The notes: generated by a model from the letters alone, not told the origin. Counted from the stretch's first letter, positions 23,936 to 34,333 are shown. The stretch is 53,126 bases of DNA from Phascolarctobacterium succinatutens CAG:287 (GCF_000434895.1 NZ_FR892828.1:1-53126), one strand, 5' to 3'. Translations and numbers: made by a program.

Positions 23936-24706
23936 TTGAAAATAGCTTTTTTGCATTTTGCATATTGCTGTGGATCGCAAGCGGATAATGCAAAGAAAAT
24001 TTTACAGGGGATGAAGCTGGCGGCACAGCAGGGAGCAAGCTGGGTACTGACGCCGGAAATGGCGTTGCAGGGTTATTATATGATGCGCAGCGATAAGCAG
24101 TTTCAGCTTGCTTCGCTGCAAAATAAGCTTTTACAGGAGTTTATGGAGGCATGCAGGCAATACAAGCAAAGGTTGTTTTTGGGCTGTGGTTTTATCGACG
24201 AAAAAATTCCGCGTAACAGCTGCGCAATTATTTCGCCGGACGGAACATATTATAATCGTCACGATAAAACGAAGGTTGTGCCGTGGATAACGGAAAACTG
24301 GGCACATCCCGGAGAAAAATTTGAGGTTTGGAATTTAGAAGGTATCAATACCGGTGTTATGGTCTGTGCGGATGCTTATTTTGCCGAGCATGGAGAAAAA
24401 ATTGCTAGGCAGGGAGCGGAGCTTGCTGTAGTTGTTGCTGCCTGGCCGCCTGGAGGTCATGCAGGACCTCCGGAAGAGGCGTGGAAGCGTTTGAGCCGTT
24501 CGGCAAATGGTATTCCTGTGCTTATCTGTAATCAGACGGGGACAGAAGGCATGGATTGCAGCCATGCGCAAAGTGCTGTTCTCTGCAATGGGGAAGTACT
24601 TTTTACCTATGAAGGATGTGAAGCAGTGCTGATTATAGATTTTGATGAAGCAAAGAAACAAGTTTTGTCTACAGAATTTGTAATAATAAATTTGGCAGAT
24701 ATTTAA
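23936..24706 (+). CDS. Carbon-nitrogen hydrolase (nitrilase-superfamily amidase)
   Basis: 256 residues from TTG 23936, 7 bases after GGAGAGGGGG; a TTG at 23930 is also possible but too close to the RBS. Catalytic triad in family context: Glu in LTPEMALQGYY, Lys in RHDKTKVVPW, Cys in GVMVCADAYFAE. Single-domain, cytosolic, usual length. Nitrilase-type enzymes hydrolyse amides (or nitriles). It heads a transcript with a binding lipoprotein and CobN2, an unusual setting; removal of amide side chains from a corrinoid would fit, like CbiZ in the same regulon, but a general omega-amidase role is equally possible. Behind a MerR-type promoter whose original receptor gene was deleted. Confidence 0.85.
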   Translation: MKIAFLHFAYCCGSQADNAKKILQGMKLAAQQGASWVLTPEMALQGYYMMRSDKQFQLASLQNKLLQEFMEACRQYKQRLFLGCGFIDEKIPRNSCAIISPDGTYYNRHDKTKVVPWITENWAHPGEKFEVWNLEGINTGVMVCADAYFAEHGEKIARQGAELAVVVAAWPPGGHAGPPEEAWKRLSRSANGIPVLICNQTGTEGMDCSHAQSAVLCNGEVLFTYEGCEAVLIIDFDEAKKQVLSTEFVIINLADI

Positions 24707-24717
24707 GGTGAATGACA

Positions 24718-25662
24718 GTGAAAAAGTTAGCAGTAATTTTTATTTGTGTAATTATAGCATGTTGCTCTTGCCTAGGATGCGGCAATGATAAGCCGGAAAA
24801 CAACGGAACGAGAGTTGTCAAGGACGCCAAGGGCTATGAGGTAAAGGTACCTGCACATCCTATGCGGATAGTTTCCTTCTCCATCAGCTGTGATGAAATT
24901 TTGCTTGGTTTAGTGGAGCCGGAGCGTATAGCTTCTGTAAGCTATCTTTGTGATGATGCAGGAATTTCGCATGTCGTGGAAAAAAGCAAGGCTGTTAAAG
25001 AGCGCATTAAAGGAACGCCGAGCGTAGAGCGTATCATGGCCTTAAAGCCCGACCTTGTCATTTTGGGAGACTGGTGGACACCTGATAGCATTCAGACCAT
25101 CCGCGATATGGGTATTAGCGTATATGTTTATAAAACACCGTATACAGTGGCAGATATAAAAAAAGCTGTTCGCGAGATTGCTGATGTTGTGGATGCTAAG
25201 CAGCAGGGCGAAGCGGTAATTAAAGAATATGATGCAAAAATCGCTAAGGCACAATCTGTTATCAAGGCTGCAAACATTAACCAGCAGAAAAAGGTTGTTG
25301 TGATGTCAGGACATGGAGTGATTGGTACTAAGGGTTCGCTTTTTGCCGATATCTGCCGATATGCTCAGGTTGATAACTGCATGGAGCAATTACAGACAGG
25401 ACAGAATACTACTGTTTCAAAGGAATTTATTGTCCAGTCCAATCCTGATGTCATTATCATGCCGGGATGGAACGGTGCACCTACGCATACCTTGGAAACA
25501 GAAAAAGAACTGCTCAATGACCAGTCTTTGCAAAGCGTAAAAGCAATTCAAAATAAAAATCTGGTGACGTTGTCCGGTCAGGATATGTATTGCGTAAGTC
25601 AATATGTCGCTGACAGTATTTTGGCAATTGATAAGCTGGTATATCCTGAATATTTTAAGTAA
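24718..25662 (+). CDS. Periplasmic binding lipoprotein, Peripla_BP_2 class (SBP3)
   Basis: 314 residues from GTG 24718, 7 bases after AAGGTG (an ATG at 24712 leaves only one base). Lipobox SCLGC, Cys21. Domains as in SBP1: VVKDAKGYEVKV, PMRIVSFSISCDEILLGLV, MALKPDLVILGDWW, interlobe helix near 150-180, SNPDVIIMPGW, DMYCVSQYVADSILAIDKLVYPEYF. Most similar to SBP4 (31621), sharing ISxDEIL, IRDMGxxVYVYKTP and CVSQYV. Starts 11 bases after the nitrilase stop and is followed by CobN2 after 18 bases, so the three are one operon. Confidence 0.88.
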   Translation: MKKLAVIFICVIIACCSCLGCGNDKPENNGTRVVKDAKGYEVKVPAHPMRIVSFSISCDEILLGLVEPERIASVSYLCDDAGISHVVEKSKAVKERIKGTPSVERIMALKPDLVILGDWWTPDSIQTIRDMGISVYVYKTPYTVADIKKAVREIADVVDAKQQGEAVIKEYDAKIAKAQSVIKAANINQQKKVVVMSGHGVIGTKGSLFADICRYAQVDNCMEQLQTGQNTTVSKEFIVQSNPDVIIMPGWNGAPTHTLETEKELLNDQSLQSVKAIQNKNLVTLSGQDMYCVSQYVADSILAIDKLVYPEYFK

Positions 25663-25680
25663 GCTGAGAGGAGCAGGAAA

Positions 25681-28600
25681 GTGGCAAACATCATTTTTGT
25701 GACTAACATGGAACCCCATTATGTTGGTATGCGCGATGCTTTAAACACCATGGAGAACAAAGAAATCAGTGACGCTGTCGAAGTAATTCAAATAAATGAC
25801 AGTGAGCAGTGGAACGGCTATTGGCAGCAGAAACTGCAGTATGCTGACTTTTTCTTTTGTACCTGGATGGGTACAGGTTTGAGCTGTGATTATCTGAAAA
25901 AAGCTTCTGCCTTTTTACAGCAAAAGAAGCTGCGCCATCTTTTTGATATCATTGACCCCGGGGATGATAAGATGGATTACGGCCTGCAGGAGGAGCAAAA
26001 GAGCCTGCTGAAGCAATATCTGGCCTGCGGTGGTCTGAAGAATTATCAGAATCTGTGCTTATATCTTGTTGATGCCTTTACGCAGCAAATGATAGCTTAT
26101 AAGCTGCCGGAACAACTGCCTTGGTGCGGAATTTATCATCCGGATTTTAAGAATGAGTTTGTTGAGCTTGAGGCTTATCTGGCAAAGCATTATGACAGCA
26201 GCAAGCCTACTGTAGGTTTTATTTTTTCGCGTGAGGATTGGCTTTGGCAGCGTCTTGCATATCAAAATGAAATTATCAAGGCGGTGGAAGCACAAAACTG
26301 TAATGTTATTGCTGTATTTAGCACTACCATGCCTAATGAACAGACTGGTGCAGTAAGCTTAGACACAGCATTTGAAAGGTTTTTTTATCAAGATGGTAAG
26401 CCCTGTATAGATGTTCTTATTAATCCCTTTGTATTTTCATTGACAGTTACAGGATTTTTAAAGCTGCAGGATTTGCAGCAGCTTGGTGTGCCTGTGCTGC
26501 AGGTAGTAAATACCTATATGCCTTATAAGTGGTGGCAGCAGAGCATGGTAGGCCTTACACCGAATGAGGTTTCCTATGCTGTGTGCATGCCTGAATTTGA
26601 TGGTGCTCTGCATTCCGTGCCAGTTTCCACCAATGAGGAACGTGAGGACGGTACACATTATCGCATGCCGCTTGCAGACCGCATTGATATGCTGGCAAGA
26701 AAGGCGCGCAAGCTGGCCTCGTTGCGTTATAAAAAGCCTTGTGATAAAAAAATAGCGATAGTTTTTCATAATTATCCGCCGACCAATTCCAATATCGGCA
26801 GCGCTGCCAGTCTGGATTCGATTGAAAGCGTACGCCTATTGTTGGAGGAAATGCAAAAGCAAGGCTATAGGCTTGATAATATACCGACAGACAGTCAGTC
26901 GTTTATTAATGATATAACAGCACATGCTACAAATGACAGACGCTTTATCTCTGAGGCATTATTGGAAAAGGCAGACGGCAAGCTGGAAAAGATGGACTAT
27001 AAAAGTTTTTTTTGAGCAGCTTCCGGTAAAAACACAGGAGCAGCTTTTGCGTGATTGGGGTGAAGCACCGGGCGAGGTTTTTCGTTATGGTGACGTGTTG
27101 ATTGTTCCAGGTATGCTTAACGGTAATATATTCATTACTGTACAGCCTCCGCGTGGCTTTGGTGATGATCCGGGAAAAATTTATCATTCGCCGGATTGCG
27201 CACCGACACATCATTATCTTGGCTTTTATCATTGGTTGCGTGATATTTGGGGCGCGGATGCCATGATTCACGTGGGAACGCATGGTAATCTGGAGTGGTT
27301 GCCGGGAAAGGGTAATGCTATGAGTAATGCCTGCTACCCTGATATCTGCACAGGTGATATTCCTAACATCTATCCCTATTGGATTACCTGTACCGGTGAA
27401 GGCATTCAGGCTAAGCGCCGCAGTGCTGCCTGCCTGATAAGCTATTTGTCCGCTCCTATGAGCATTTCCGGTACATACGAAGAATTGGCAGATTTGGAAA
27501 ACCTGTTGGAGGAATATTGTCATTTTAAAAATGATGATGCTGCCGCTGCGGGTATGGACAGCATCAAAGAAATGATTCGCAGCAAAGCTGCAGAATGTAA
27601 TCTTGACAAGGATGTTCCGGAAAGTGAAGCAGAGGACTTTGATGATTATATTGGCAAGCTGCATAACTTTATTACGGATTTAAAGAATATGCAGATCAGT
27701 ACAGGCCTGCATGTTTTGGGCGTGCCTCCGGAAGGAGAAGAGCTGGTAGAATATCTGTTGGCGTTGACGAAGCTGGATAACGGTAAGGTGCCGTCATTGA
27801 TGAAAAACCTTGCTGCAATGCATGGGCATGATTACTATGAGCTGATGGAGCACAGCGAGCAGATGCTGGCTGATGGCAGCATGACCTATGGTATGCTTTT
27901 GGATAAAATACGCGAGCAGGCAAGAGAAGCTATCTTGATTTTGCAAAAAAATTCTTTTGATGCTACTAAAATTGAAGCAGTGTTTAACTTATCCTGGGCG
28001 AAGTATTTACAGGGGGAAATGCGGGATAAGCTGCTGCAATCTCTGACGTATATCTGCGAGCATATTGCCCCCAGTCTGCTTATGACTGCCTTGGAGCAGG
28101 AAAATACTTTAAACGCATTAAACGGCAAATATATTGACCCTTGTCCCAGCGGTGCGCCTACAAGCGGCGGCGCTGATTTGCTGCCTACGGGACGCAATTT
28201 TTACAGTATCGACCCACGATGCCTGCCGACGAAGCCTGCCTGGGAAATCGGTAAGCAGATGGCAGAGGATGTTATCGGCAGATTTATCGAAGAAGAAGGA
28301 CGTTATCCGGAAAGCGTCGGTATAATTTTGTGGGCTACGAGTAATTTGCGTAATCACGGACAATGCGTTGCCGAATTCTTATATCTGATGGGCTTACGTC
28401 CTGTGTGGCAGCCTGGAAGCCAACGCGTTGTTGACTTAGAGGTGATTCCTTTGGAGGAGCTGCAGCGTCCGCGTGTAGATGTAACAGGACGTATTAGTGG
28501 TCTCTTTAGGGACAGTATGCCCGGAAGTGTTATCTGGCTAGATGATGCTGCGCAGAGAATAGCATCTCTGGATGAGCCGACTGAGCTGAACTTTGTGCGT

Positions 28601-29398
28601 AAGCATGTGCTGGAGGAAGCAGGCGAGCTGGAAAAATCAGGCTTGGATAAGCAGGCGGCCTGGAGACAGGCTTCGTATCGCGTGTTCGGTGATCCTCCGG
28701 GAGCACATGGCGCCGGTACAGGTGCTGTTTTAGAAGCGAAAAATTGGGAAACGATTGATGATATTGCTGCAGTATATACCAGATGGGGTGCACATGCCTA
28801 TGGTAAGGGCAGTGAAGGCACCTATATGCCGGAGGTCTTTAAAAAGCGTATGGCGCAGATAGATATCACAGTGCAAAATGTTGACCACAGGGAATCTTCT
28901 ATGCTCAGCGGTGATGATTATAATAATTATCGCGGCGGTATGATTGCAGCAGTACGCAGTTACAAGGGCAGTATGCCGCGCAATTACGTCAGCGATAGCT
29001 CTGACCGGAGCAAGGTACAGCTGCGTAGCCTTACGGAAGAGCTTAAACGTTGGTTTCGTGGTGAAGCTATGAATCCTAAATATATTGAAGGCATGAAAAA
29101 GCATGGCTATAAAGGCGCCGGCGATTTGGCAACGTATGTTGCGGTGAGCTATCAATGGGATGCAACCAGCGATATTATGGAAAACTGGATGTATGAAAAA
29201 TATGCTGCCAAGTATGCCTTGGATAAGGATATGCAGAAATGGATGCAGGAGGTAAATCCGTGGGCGCTGCACCGTATTACAGAAGTTTTGCTGGAGGCGG
29301 AGCAGCGTGGTATGTGGCAGGCTAAGCCGGAAACAAAGCAGGCCTTGCAAGAGTTGTTTCTGTCGATGGAGGGGGAATTGGAGGAACGAGGAGAATAA
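25681..29398 (+). pseudogene. CobN/BchH-family chelatase (CobN2), split by a frameshift at a T8 tract
   Basis: GTG start at 25681 behind GAGAGGAG. Read as written, the first frame ends at 27015 and a second frame continues to 29398. The break is in a run of eight T (27006-27013): with seven T the protein reads DYKSFFEQLPVKTQEQLLRD, matching the paralogues (EYKEFFALMDKKVQEQLVKD in CobN1), and gives ~1239 residues. The rest is intact: HVGTHGNLEWLPGK, GAPTSGGADLLPTGRNFY, RISGLFRDSMPG. So the gene decayed only at this tract, or is phase-variable, or the base is a miscall. More AT-rich and more diverged from the other two CobN genes. Operon with the nitrilase and SBP3. Confidence 0.88.
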
Positions 29399-29406
29399 AT
29401 TTTCCC

Positions 29407-29437
29407 TTGACTGTATGAACGGTATATAGTTTAAAAT
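29407..29437 (+). promoter_or_regulatory. MerR-type promoter of TonB receptor 2
   Basis: TTGACT, 19 bp (GTATGAACGGTATATAGTT), TAAAAT, starting 8 bases after the CobN2 stop. Confidence 0.85.
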
Positions 29438-29457
29438 GATACAGGTTTAGTAATAGA

Positions 29458-29481
29458 ACAGGACTACGAAAGATTAGCTGT
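29458..29481 (+). other. Shared leader motif, copy in receptor 2 mRNA
   Basis: ACAGGACTACGAAAGATTAG followed by CTGT; the same 24-base block with three changes is at 34387-34410, and a shorter form at 49547-49563. Located ~15-40 bases into the 5' UTR. Could be an RNA element or a protein site common to receptor mRNAs. Confidence 0.55.
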
Positions 29482-29520
29482 TTTAAAACTAACTGTTTTT
29501 TAGAAAGGATGCATGAGTAA

Positions 29521-31452
29521 ATGGAAAAAACAAAGTTATTAAGTAATGCTATTTTGATGTCAATGCTCATGAGCACAAGCGTGCTCTGGGGGGGGACGGC
29601 GTTAGCTGCTGAAGAAACACCAGAATATTTACTGGGAGAATTAGTTGTAACTGCAAGCAGAGTTGAACAAAAGGCGTTTGATACGCAAGCTGATGTTACA
29701 GTTATTACACGTGAAGATTTAGAGAAAAAGCATTATACTGACTTAGGTGATGCATTAAAGGATGTACCAGGTGTCACCTTACAAAATTATGGTGTTACTG
29801 GTGAAAACTATTCCTCTAACAGACTGTATATTAATGGTTCTTCAAACTTAGTAGTTTTGGTTGATGGTATGCGTGCCAACGTTAATGGTTCTACCTCCGG
29901 TGCTTTATCTCCGTCTGAATACGCAAATCTGGATACTGTAGAAAGAATTGAAATACTGAAAGGTTCTGCTTCGACTCTGTATGGTGCTGATGCTGTTGGC
30001 GGTGTTATTAACATTATCACAAGAAAGCAAACGGAGAATGGTGTACGTACTTCTATAAGTGCAATTGGTGGTAGCTATAATCGTCAGACCTACAGATTCA
30101 TGAACCAAGGTAATGTAGACGGAACCTATTGGATGGTTGCTGCTCAGAAAAACTTGGCGAAAGATTTCAAAGATGCTGATGGGGATAAGATTTCTCACAA
30201 AGTTGACAGCAAGGATTATAAGCTGACTTTAGGTCATAAATTTGGTGATAATGCTGATGTTACATTAAAATATAGCAAATATAAATCCGATTATGAAAGA
30301 CCTGCTAATGGCGGTTTGTTACCACAGCTTGCCGACAGAAATAAAGGTAAAAAGGATATTGATAAATTATCTTTGGCATGGCAGCAAAAACTGACTGATG
30401 AATTAAGCAACAGCATGGTTATATATCGCAATACTAATAACCTTAATGACAGCTATAATAAGCCGAAAAGCATTTGGCTGATGGACTTAAAAACTGTTGG
30501 CTTTACTGACCAGTTGACCTACAAAGTTGACAATAATACATTGATTGCCGGCTATGATTATTACAAAGATACTGTTAATGATTATTCTGCTTCTGGCGGT
30601 TCTAATAAATTTAGCGGAAAAAGCATTGATAACAAGGCATTCTTTATTCAGGATGAATTCAAGTTTGCGAAATTCTTCAATATTACCCCTGGTTTGAGAT
30701 ACACTAAAACTTCTCAGTTCGGCAGTAATACTTCTAAGAGTGTGACTATTGGCTATGATAATGATAAAACCAATGTATACGCGTCTTACAAAGAGTTTTT
30801 TGTCGCACCTAAAATTGCGGAATTGTATTCTAAATATGGTGACCCGTCATTAAAAGCAGCAGATGGTAATACCAAGGAAATCGGTATTAAGCAACAGCTT
30901 GGTAATGACTTTACCGCAACATTGAGCTACTTTAAAACAAAGGCTTCTAATATGATTGCTTACAATGGTGCAACAGGTCATTATGCTAATATTGCCAGCG
31001 AGAATACCTATGGTTGGAATTTTGGCTTAAATAAGAAATTTAGTGATAAATTTTCTTCCTATGTAAATTACACGCATATTGATATAGCTCCGGAAACTGC
31101 AAAGAAAAACAGCAACCGTGATGGCTATATTCCCAGAGGTGAATGGAAAATCGGTGCAGATTATACTTTAGATAAACTGAATGTAAATATGTTTGCTAAA
31201 GCTATTGTAAAACGTCCTGGCCGTATGGTAACTCAAAGTACCGTTCCTGACAGCTTTAAATCTTTCTGGCTGTGCGATTTGAATGTAAACTATAAAGCTA
31301 CAGATAATATTAAAGCATTCTTTAAAGTAAACAACCTCTTTAATAAGCTGTATACCGATCAATGCTATAATATGACTCCGCTTGATTCTAGTTCCAACTG
31401 GTATCCTGCACCGGGACGTAACTTCCAAGTAGGCGTAGAATACACCTTCTAA
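29521..31452 (+). CDS. TonB-dependent outer-membrane receptor 2
   Basis: 643 residues; signal peptide ~30 residues ending TALAA-EE, very similar to that of receptor 3 (LSNAxLMSxLMSTSVxWG). TonB box-like GELVVTAS, plug (VTVITREDLEKK, DVPGVTLQNYG, LYINGSSNLVVLVDGMRANVNG, VERIEILKGSASTLYGADAVGGVINIITRK), barrel to the terminal VEYTF. Direct MerR-type promoter 84 bases upstream places it in the regulon. Paralogue of receptor 3 (same INGSSNxVVLxDGxRANxNG loop), so the two probably take related ligands. Ligand unknown; corrinoid or heme is inferred from the chelatase context. Confidence 0.92.
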   Translation: MEKTKLLSNAILMSMLMSTSVLWGGTALAAEETPEYLLGELVVTASRVEQKAFDTQADVTVITREDLEKKHYTDLGDALKDVPGVTLQNYGVTGENYSSNRLYINGSSNLVVLVDGMRANVNGSTSGALSPSEYANLDTVERIEILKGSASTLYGADAVGGVINIITRKQTENGVRTSISAIGGSYNRQTYRFMNQGNVDGTYWMVAAQKNLAKDFKDADGDKISHKVDSKDYKLTLGHKFGDNADVTLKYSKYKSDYERPANGGLLPQLADRNKGKKDIDKLSLAWQQKLTDELSNSMVIYRNTNNLNDSYNKPKSIWLMDLKTVGFTDQLTYKVDNNTLIAGYDYYKDTVNDYSASGGSNKFSGKSIDNKAFFIQDEFKFAKFFNITPGLRYTKTSQFGSNTSKSVTIGYDNDKTNVYASYKEFFVAPKIAELYSKYGDPSLKAADGNTKEIGIKQQLGNDFTATLSYFKTKASNMIAYNGATGHYANIASENTYGWNFGLNKKFSDKFSSYVNYTHIDIAPETAKKNSNRDGYIPRGEWKIGADYTLDKLNVNMFAKAIVKRPGRMVTQSTVPDSFKSFWLCDLNVNYKATDNIKAFFKVNNLFNKLYTDQCYNMTPLDSSSNWYPAPGRNFQVGVEYTF

Positions 31453-31490
31453 TCAGCCCCTAACCTTATTCATATACACTTAACTCCTTT

Positions 31491-31530
31491 GAGAAAGGCA
31501 GAGCAGAGCAAAATCTGTTCTGCCTTTCTC
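31491..31530. terminator. Hairpin after receptor 2
   Basis: GAGAAAGGCAGA / TCTGCCTTTCTC, a perfect 12-bp stem. T-rich upper stem but no T-run after it. Confidence 0.7.
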
Positions 31531-31576
31531 ATATGCCAAACTGCTATAACTTGCTTATGTCGAAAGCTGATGTTCG

Positions 31577-31585
31577 TGCTATAAT
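31577..31585 (+). promoter_or_regulatory. Extended -10 promoter for SBP4
   Basis: TGCTATAAT, with no good -35 at 17 bp. Unlike the MerR-type sites, so SBP4 may be constitutive or under another regulator. Confidence 0.55.
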
Positions 31586-31620
31586 AGCTATACTGAAAGA
31601 AAATAAAGGATGAAGAAAAT

Positions 31621-32580
31621 ATGTCGAAACAAAAATATCAAAAGATAATAACAGCACTGCTGCTGTGTTTGAGTATACTTTTAATAGTTGCAGGCTGCAG
31701 CAGTGATAGTGCGCAAAAATCGAACAGTACTGCGGCCTATACTGTTACGGATTCGCAGGGGCATAAGCTGTATTTTAAAGAAAAGCCCCAGCGCATTATA
31801 TCTATGTCTATAAGCACTGATGAAATCCTCATTGACCTTGTACCAAGCAGCCGCATTGCTGCCTTCTCACGTCTGGTGGACGACCCGGGGATATCCAATA
31901 TTGTAGAGCGGGCGCAGAGTGTGGGAAGCAGAGTAGATGGCCAAAGCTCGGAGGCAATTATGGCGTTGCACCCTGATTTAATATTGATACCGGATTTTGT
32001 TAAGCCGGAGGTAATTCAGTCGCTACGCGATATGAACCTGCAGGTTTATGTCTATAAAACTCCCAAAAGCTTTGAAGATGTACGTGAGTGCATACGCTTT
32101 TTGGGCGAGGCCGTTGGCGAAAAGGAACGCGGCGAAATGATGGTTACCGCGATGGACGAGCATCTGAAGAAGGTGCAGGATAAAATAGGCAAAATTCCTA
32201 AGGAAAAACAGAAGCGTATAGTTTTTATGCGCAGTAACGGTGCCTACTACAGTCCGGAGGCTTCGTTTAACGATGTCTGCAAATATGCGCAGGTGCGCAA
32301 TGCCTTGGAGGAGCTGCATTATGATAAGCCTGGTATCGTCAATCAGGAGGCCGTGGTTCAGCTCAATCCGGAGGTGTTTTTACTCGCAGGCTGGAATTAT
32401 GACGGTCAGCATGATCCGAAGCAGATGGAGGAGGAGCTGCTGAACAATTCCAGTTACCAGACTACGGACGCAGTGAAAAACAGAAAGGTCTATACAGTGC
32501 CGGCGAAGCATGTGCTGTGCGTGTCGCAGTATATTGTCAACGCTGTAGAGGATTTGGCAGACGCTGTATATAGTAAATAA
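31621..32580 (+). CDS. Periplasmic binding lipoprotein, Peripla_BP_2 class (SBP4)
   Basis: 319 residues; RBS AAAGGATG; lipobox VAGC, Cys26, after an unusually long basic n-region. Two-lobe binding protein: YTVTDSQGHKLYF, PQRIISMSISTDEILIDLV, MALHPDLILIPDFV, interlobe helix ~150-180, LNPEVFLLAGWNYDG, VLCVSQYIVNAVEDLADAVY. Closest to SBP3 and SBP1. Lies alone between a receptor terminator and its own terminator, paired by position with receptor 2. It must use a permease encoded elsewhere, or the one at 15073. Confidence 0.88.
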   Translation: MSKQKYQKIITALLLCLSILLIVAGCSSDSAQKSNSTAAYTVTDSQGHKLYFKEKPQRIISMSISTDEILIDLVPSSRIAAFSRLVDDPGISNIVERAQSVGSRVDGQSSEAIMALHPDLILIPDFVKPEVIQSLRDMNLQVYVYKTPKSFEDVRECIRFLGEAVGEKERGEMMVTAMDEHLKKVQDKIGKIPKEKQKRIVFMRSNGAYYSPEASFNDVCKYAQVRNALEELHYDKPGIVNQEAVVQLNPEVFLLAGWNYDGQHDPKQMEEELLNNSSYQTTDAVKNRKVYTVPAKHVLCVSQYIVNAVEDLADAVYSK

Positions 32581-32593
32581 AATTATCAATGAC

Positions 32594-32630
32594 GTCGGTG
32601 AGCGGTGAAATGCTGCTTGCCGACTTTTTT
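32594..32630 (+). terminator. Rho-independent terminator after SBP4
   Basis: GTCGGTGAGC pairs imperfectly with GCTTGCCGAC, then six T. Confidence 0.85.
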
Positions 32631-32638
32631 ATGCAACA

Positions 32639-32690
32639 GTTGCCAAAATGGTTGCAAAACATATTGACTAGTTGTCAAAAAGTTGCTAAA
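32639..32690. repeat. Four direct repeats GTTGYMAAA over the AlbA-gene promoter
   Basis: GTTGCCAAAA at 32639, GTTGCAAAAC at 32651, GTTGTCAAAA at 32671 and GTTGCTAAA at 32682: steps 12, 20 and 11 bp, so all on about the same face of the helix. Two flank and two lie inside the promoter's spacer. A likely binding array for a repressor, perhaps the gene's own product. Confidence 0.7.
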
Positions 32691-32692
32691 CT
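32664..32692 (+). promoter_or_regulatory. Sigma-A-type promoter of the AlbA/Schlafen gene
   Basis: TTGACT, 17 bp, TAAACT. Spacer is 17, so not of the MerR type despite the same -35. Confidence 0.72.
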
Positions 32693-32725
32693 ATAGATAA
32701 GTAGCAACGGAAAGGAAGAAAAAGT

Positions 32726-34248
32726 ATGCAAACTGAAGACTTACGCAAGCTTGTTGACAAGATACAACGCCTGCAATGCGAAATGCAAACAGTAGAACTT
32801 AAATCTGCTAATAAGGGCTGTCCTACACGTTTATACGATACATTGTCGAGTTTTGCTAATCAGGACGAGGGCGGCGTTATCGTGTTCGGCATAGATGAAG
32901 GCAAAGGATTTGAGGTTGTCGGCGTTTATGATGCGCAGGATTTGCAGAAAAAGGTAACGGAACAGTGTAATCAGATGTCGCCGTGCGTGCGTGCTTTATT
33001 TACTGTTTGCGAAATAGATGACAAGGTTGTAGTTTCGGCAGAGATTCCGGGGCTTGATGTCGCAGAAAGACCGTGTTTTTATCGTGGTACAGGCAGATTG
33101 AAAGGCGCTTATATACGTGTGGGCGATGCTGATGAACCGATGAGTGAATATGAAATTTACAGCTATGATGCCTTCCGCAAGCGTATCCGAGACGATATTC
33201 GCGAAGCAACGGGTGCACGCAGAAGCTTTTTTGATGAAGAAAAGCTGGCTTGCTTTTTGCAGGCAGTAAAAAAAGACCGCAAAAATCTTGCTAAGCATGT
33301 CAGTGATGAAGAAATCCTGGAGCTGATGGGTGTTACGGTAAACGGACAGCCGACGTTAGCGGGCGAGCTGTGTTTTTCTAAATATCCGCAGGGAGCTTTT
33401 CCACAGCTTTGCATTACGGCTGTTGCTTTGCCCGGCAATGTAATGGGCGAGCCGGGATTACAGGGCGAGCGCTTTATTGATAATGAGCGTATTACCGGCA
33501 CGATAGATGAAATGGTAGACGAGGCGGGTGGTTTTTTTTTTTCCCACAAAAACCCACGGTTGATTTTGTGAACCGCAACAGCCGCCACAGTACGATTATT
33601 GATGATAAGGGCAAGCGTGCAGACAGAGATGAGTATCCTTTAAAGGCAGTGCGTGAGGCGATTCTTAATGCATTGGTACATCGCGATTACAGTATTCACT
33701 CGGAAAACGTGCCTGTGCGTCTGGAAATATATCGTAATCGTCTGGAGATTATTTCCAGCGGTGGCTTATATGGCAAGCTGACGATTGATTCATTAGGCAA
33801 AGTACGTCCGGATACACGTAACAGTGCTTTGGCAAATATTTTGGAGCTGCTGCATGTTACCGAAAACCGTTACAGCGGCATTCCGACTATTTATCACGAG
33901 CTGGAAAAGGCACAGCTGCCGCCGCCGGTTTTTGCTGTACGTCATGGCGAGTTTGTAGTTACCTTTAAGAGTAAAATTGCCCAGGTGTATGATATGCCTG
34001 CTTCTGGCGTTGGCGCTGTACATGAGGAGCAGGTGCAATATAGTAGCAATCAGGCGGACAGCGTTGAAGAACGATTGTTGGCATTCTGCGCAGTGCCGCG
34101 CTCCAGACAAGAGATTATTGCTTTTCTGGGCTTTTCGCGCTATTATTCCATGTCGAAAATTGTGCAGCCGTTGATTGATGACGGCAAAATTGCTTTGACG
34201 CTACCGGATAAGCCTAAAAGCTCCAAGCAGAGATATGTGAGAAAATAA
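32726..34248 (+). pseudogene. AlbA_2/Schlafen-type putative DNA-binding ATP-binding protein, frameshifted at a T11 tract
   Basis: First frame (ends 33571): N-terminal AlbA_2/divergent AAA domain (ELKSANKGCPTRLYDTLSSF, GVIVFGIDEG), then a middle domain. Second frame: HATPase_c_4-type region (VREAILNALVHRDYS, RLEIYRNRLEIISSGGL, NRYSGIPTIYHELEKAQLP) and a short winged-helix tail. The break is a run of eleven T (33532-33542). With nine or twelve T the reading becomes FFPQKPTVDFVNRNSR and joins both halves into ~507 residues. Such proteins are proposed transcription regulators or phage/conflict-related factors; no precise role known. Its promoter carries four direct repeats. It interrupts the tetrapyrrole regulon and looks unrelated to it. 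Confidence 0.85.
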
Positions 34249-34333
34249 TAATGTAGTATGCAATGCCAGGCAGGACGGATTTATTATAAAAGCGGAATGG
34301 CTCTCAGAAAGAAAAATAATAAAATAAAAATCC

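Noticed and set aside
27006..27013. Programmed ribosomal frameshift in CobN2
   Set aside because: Eight T could be slippery, but no stimulatory structure or spaced Shine-Dalgarno is evident and the two paralogues need no shift. Tract variation or error is simpler.
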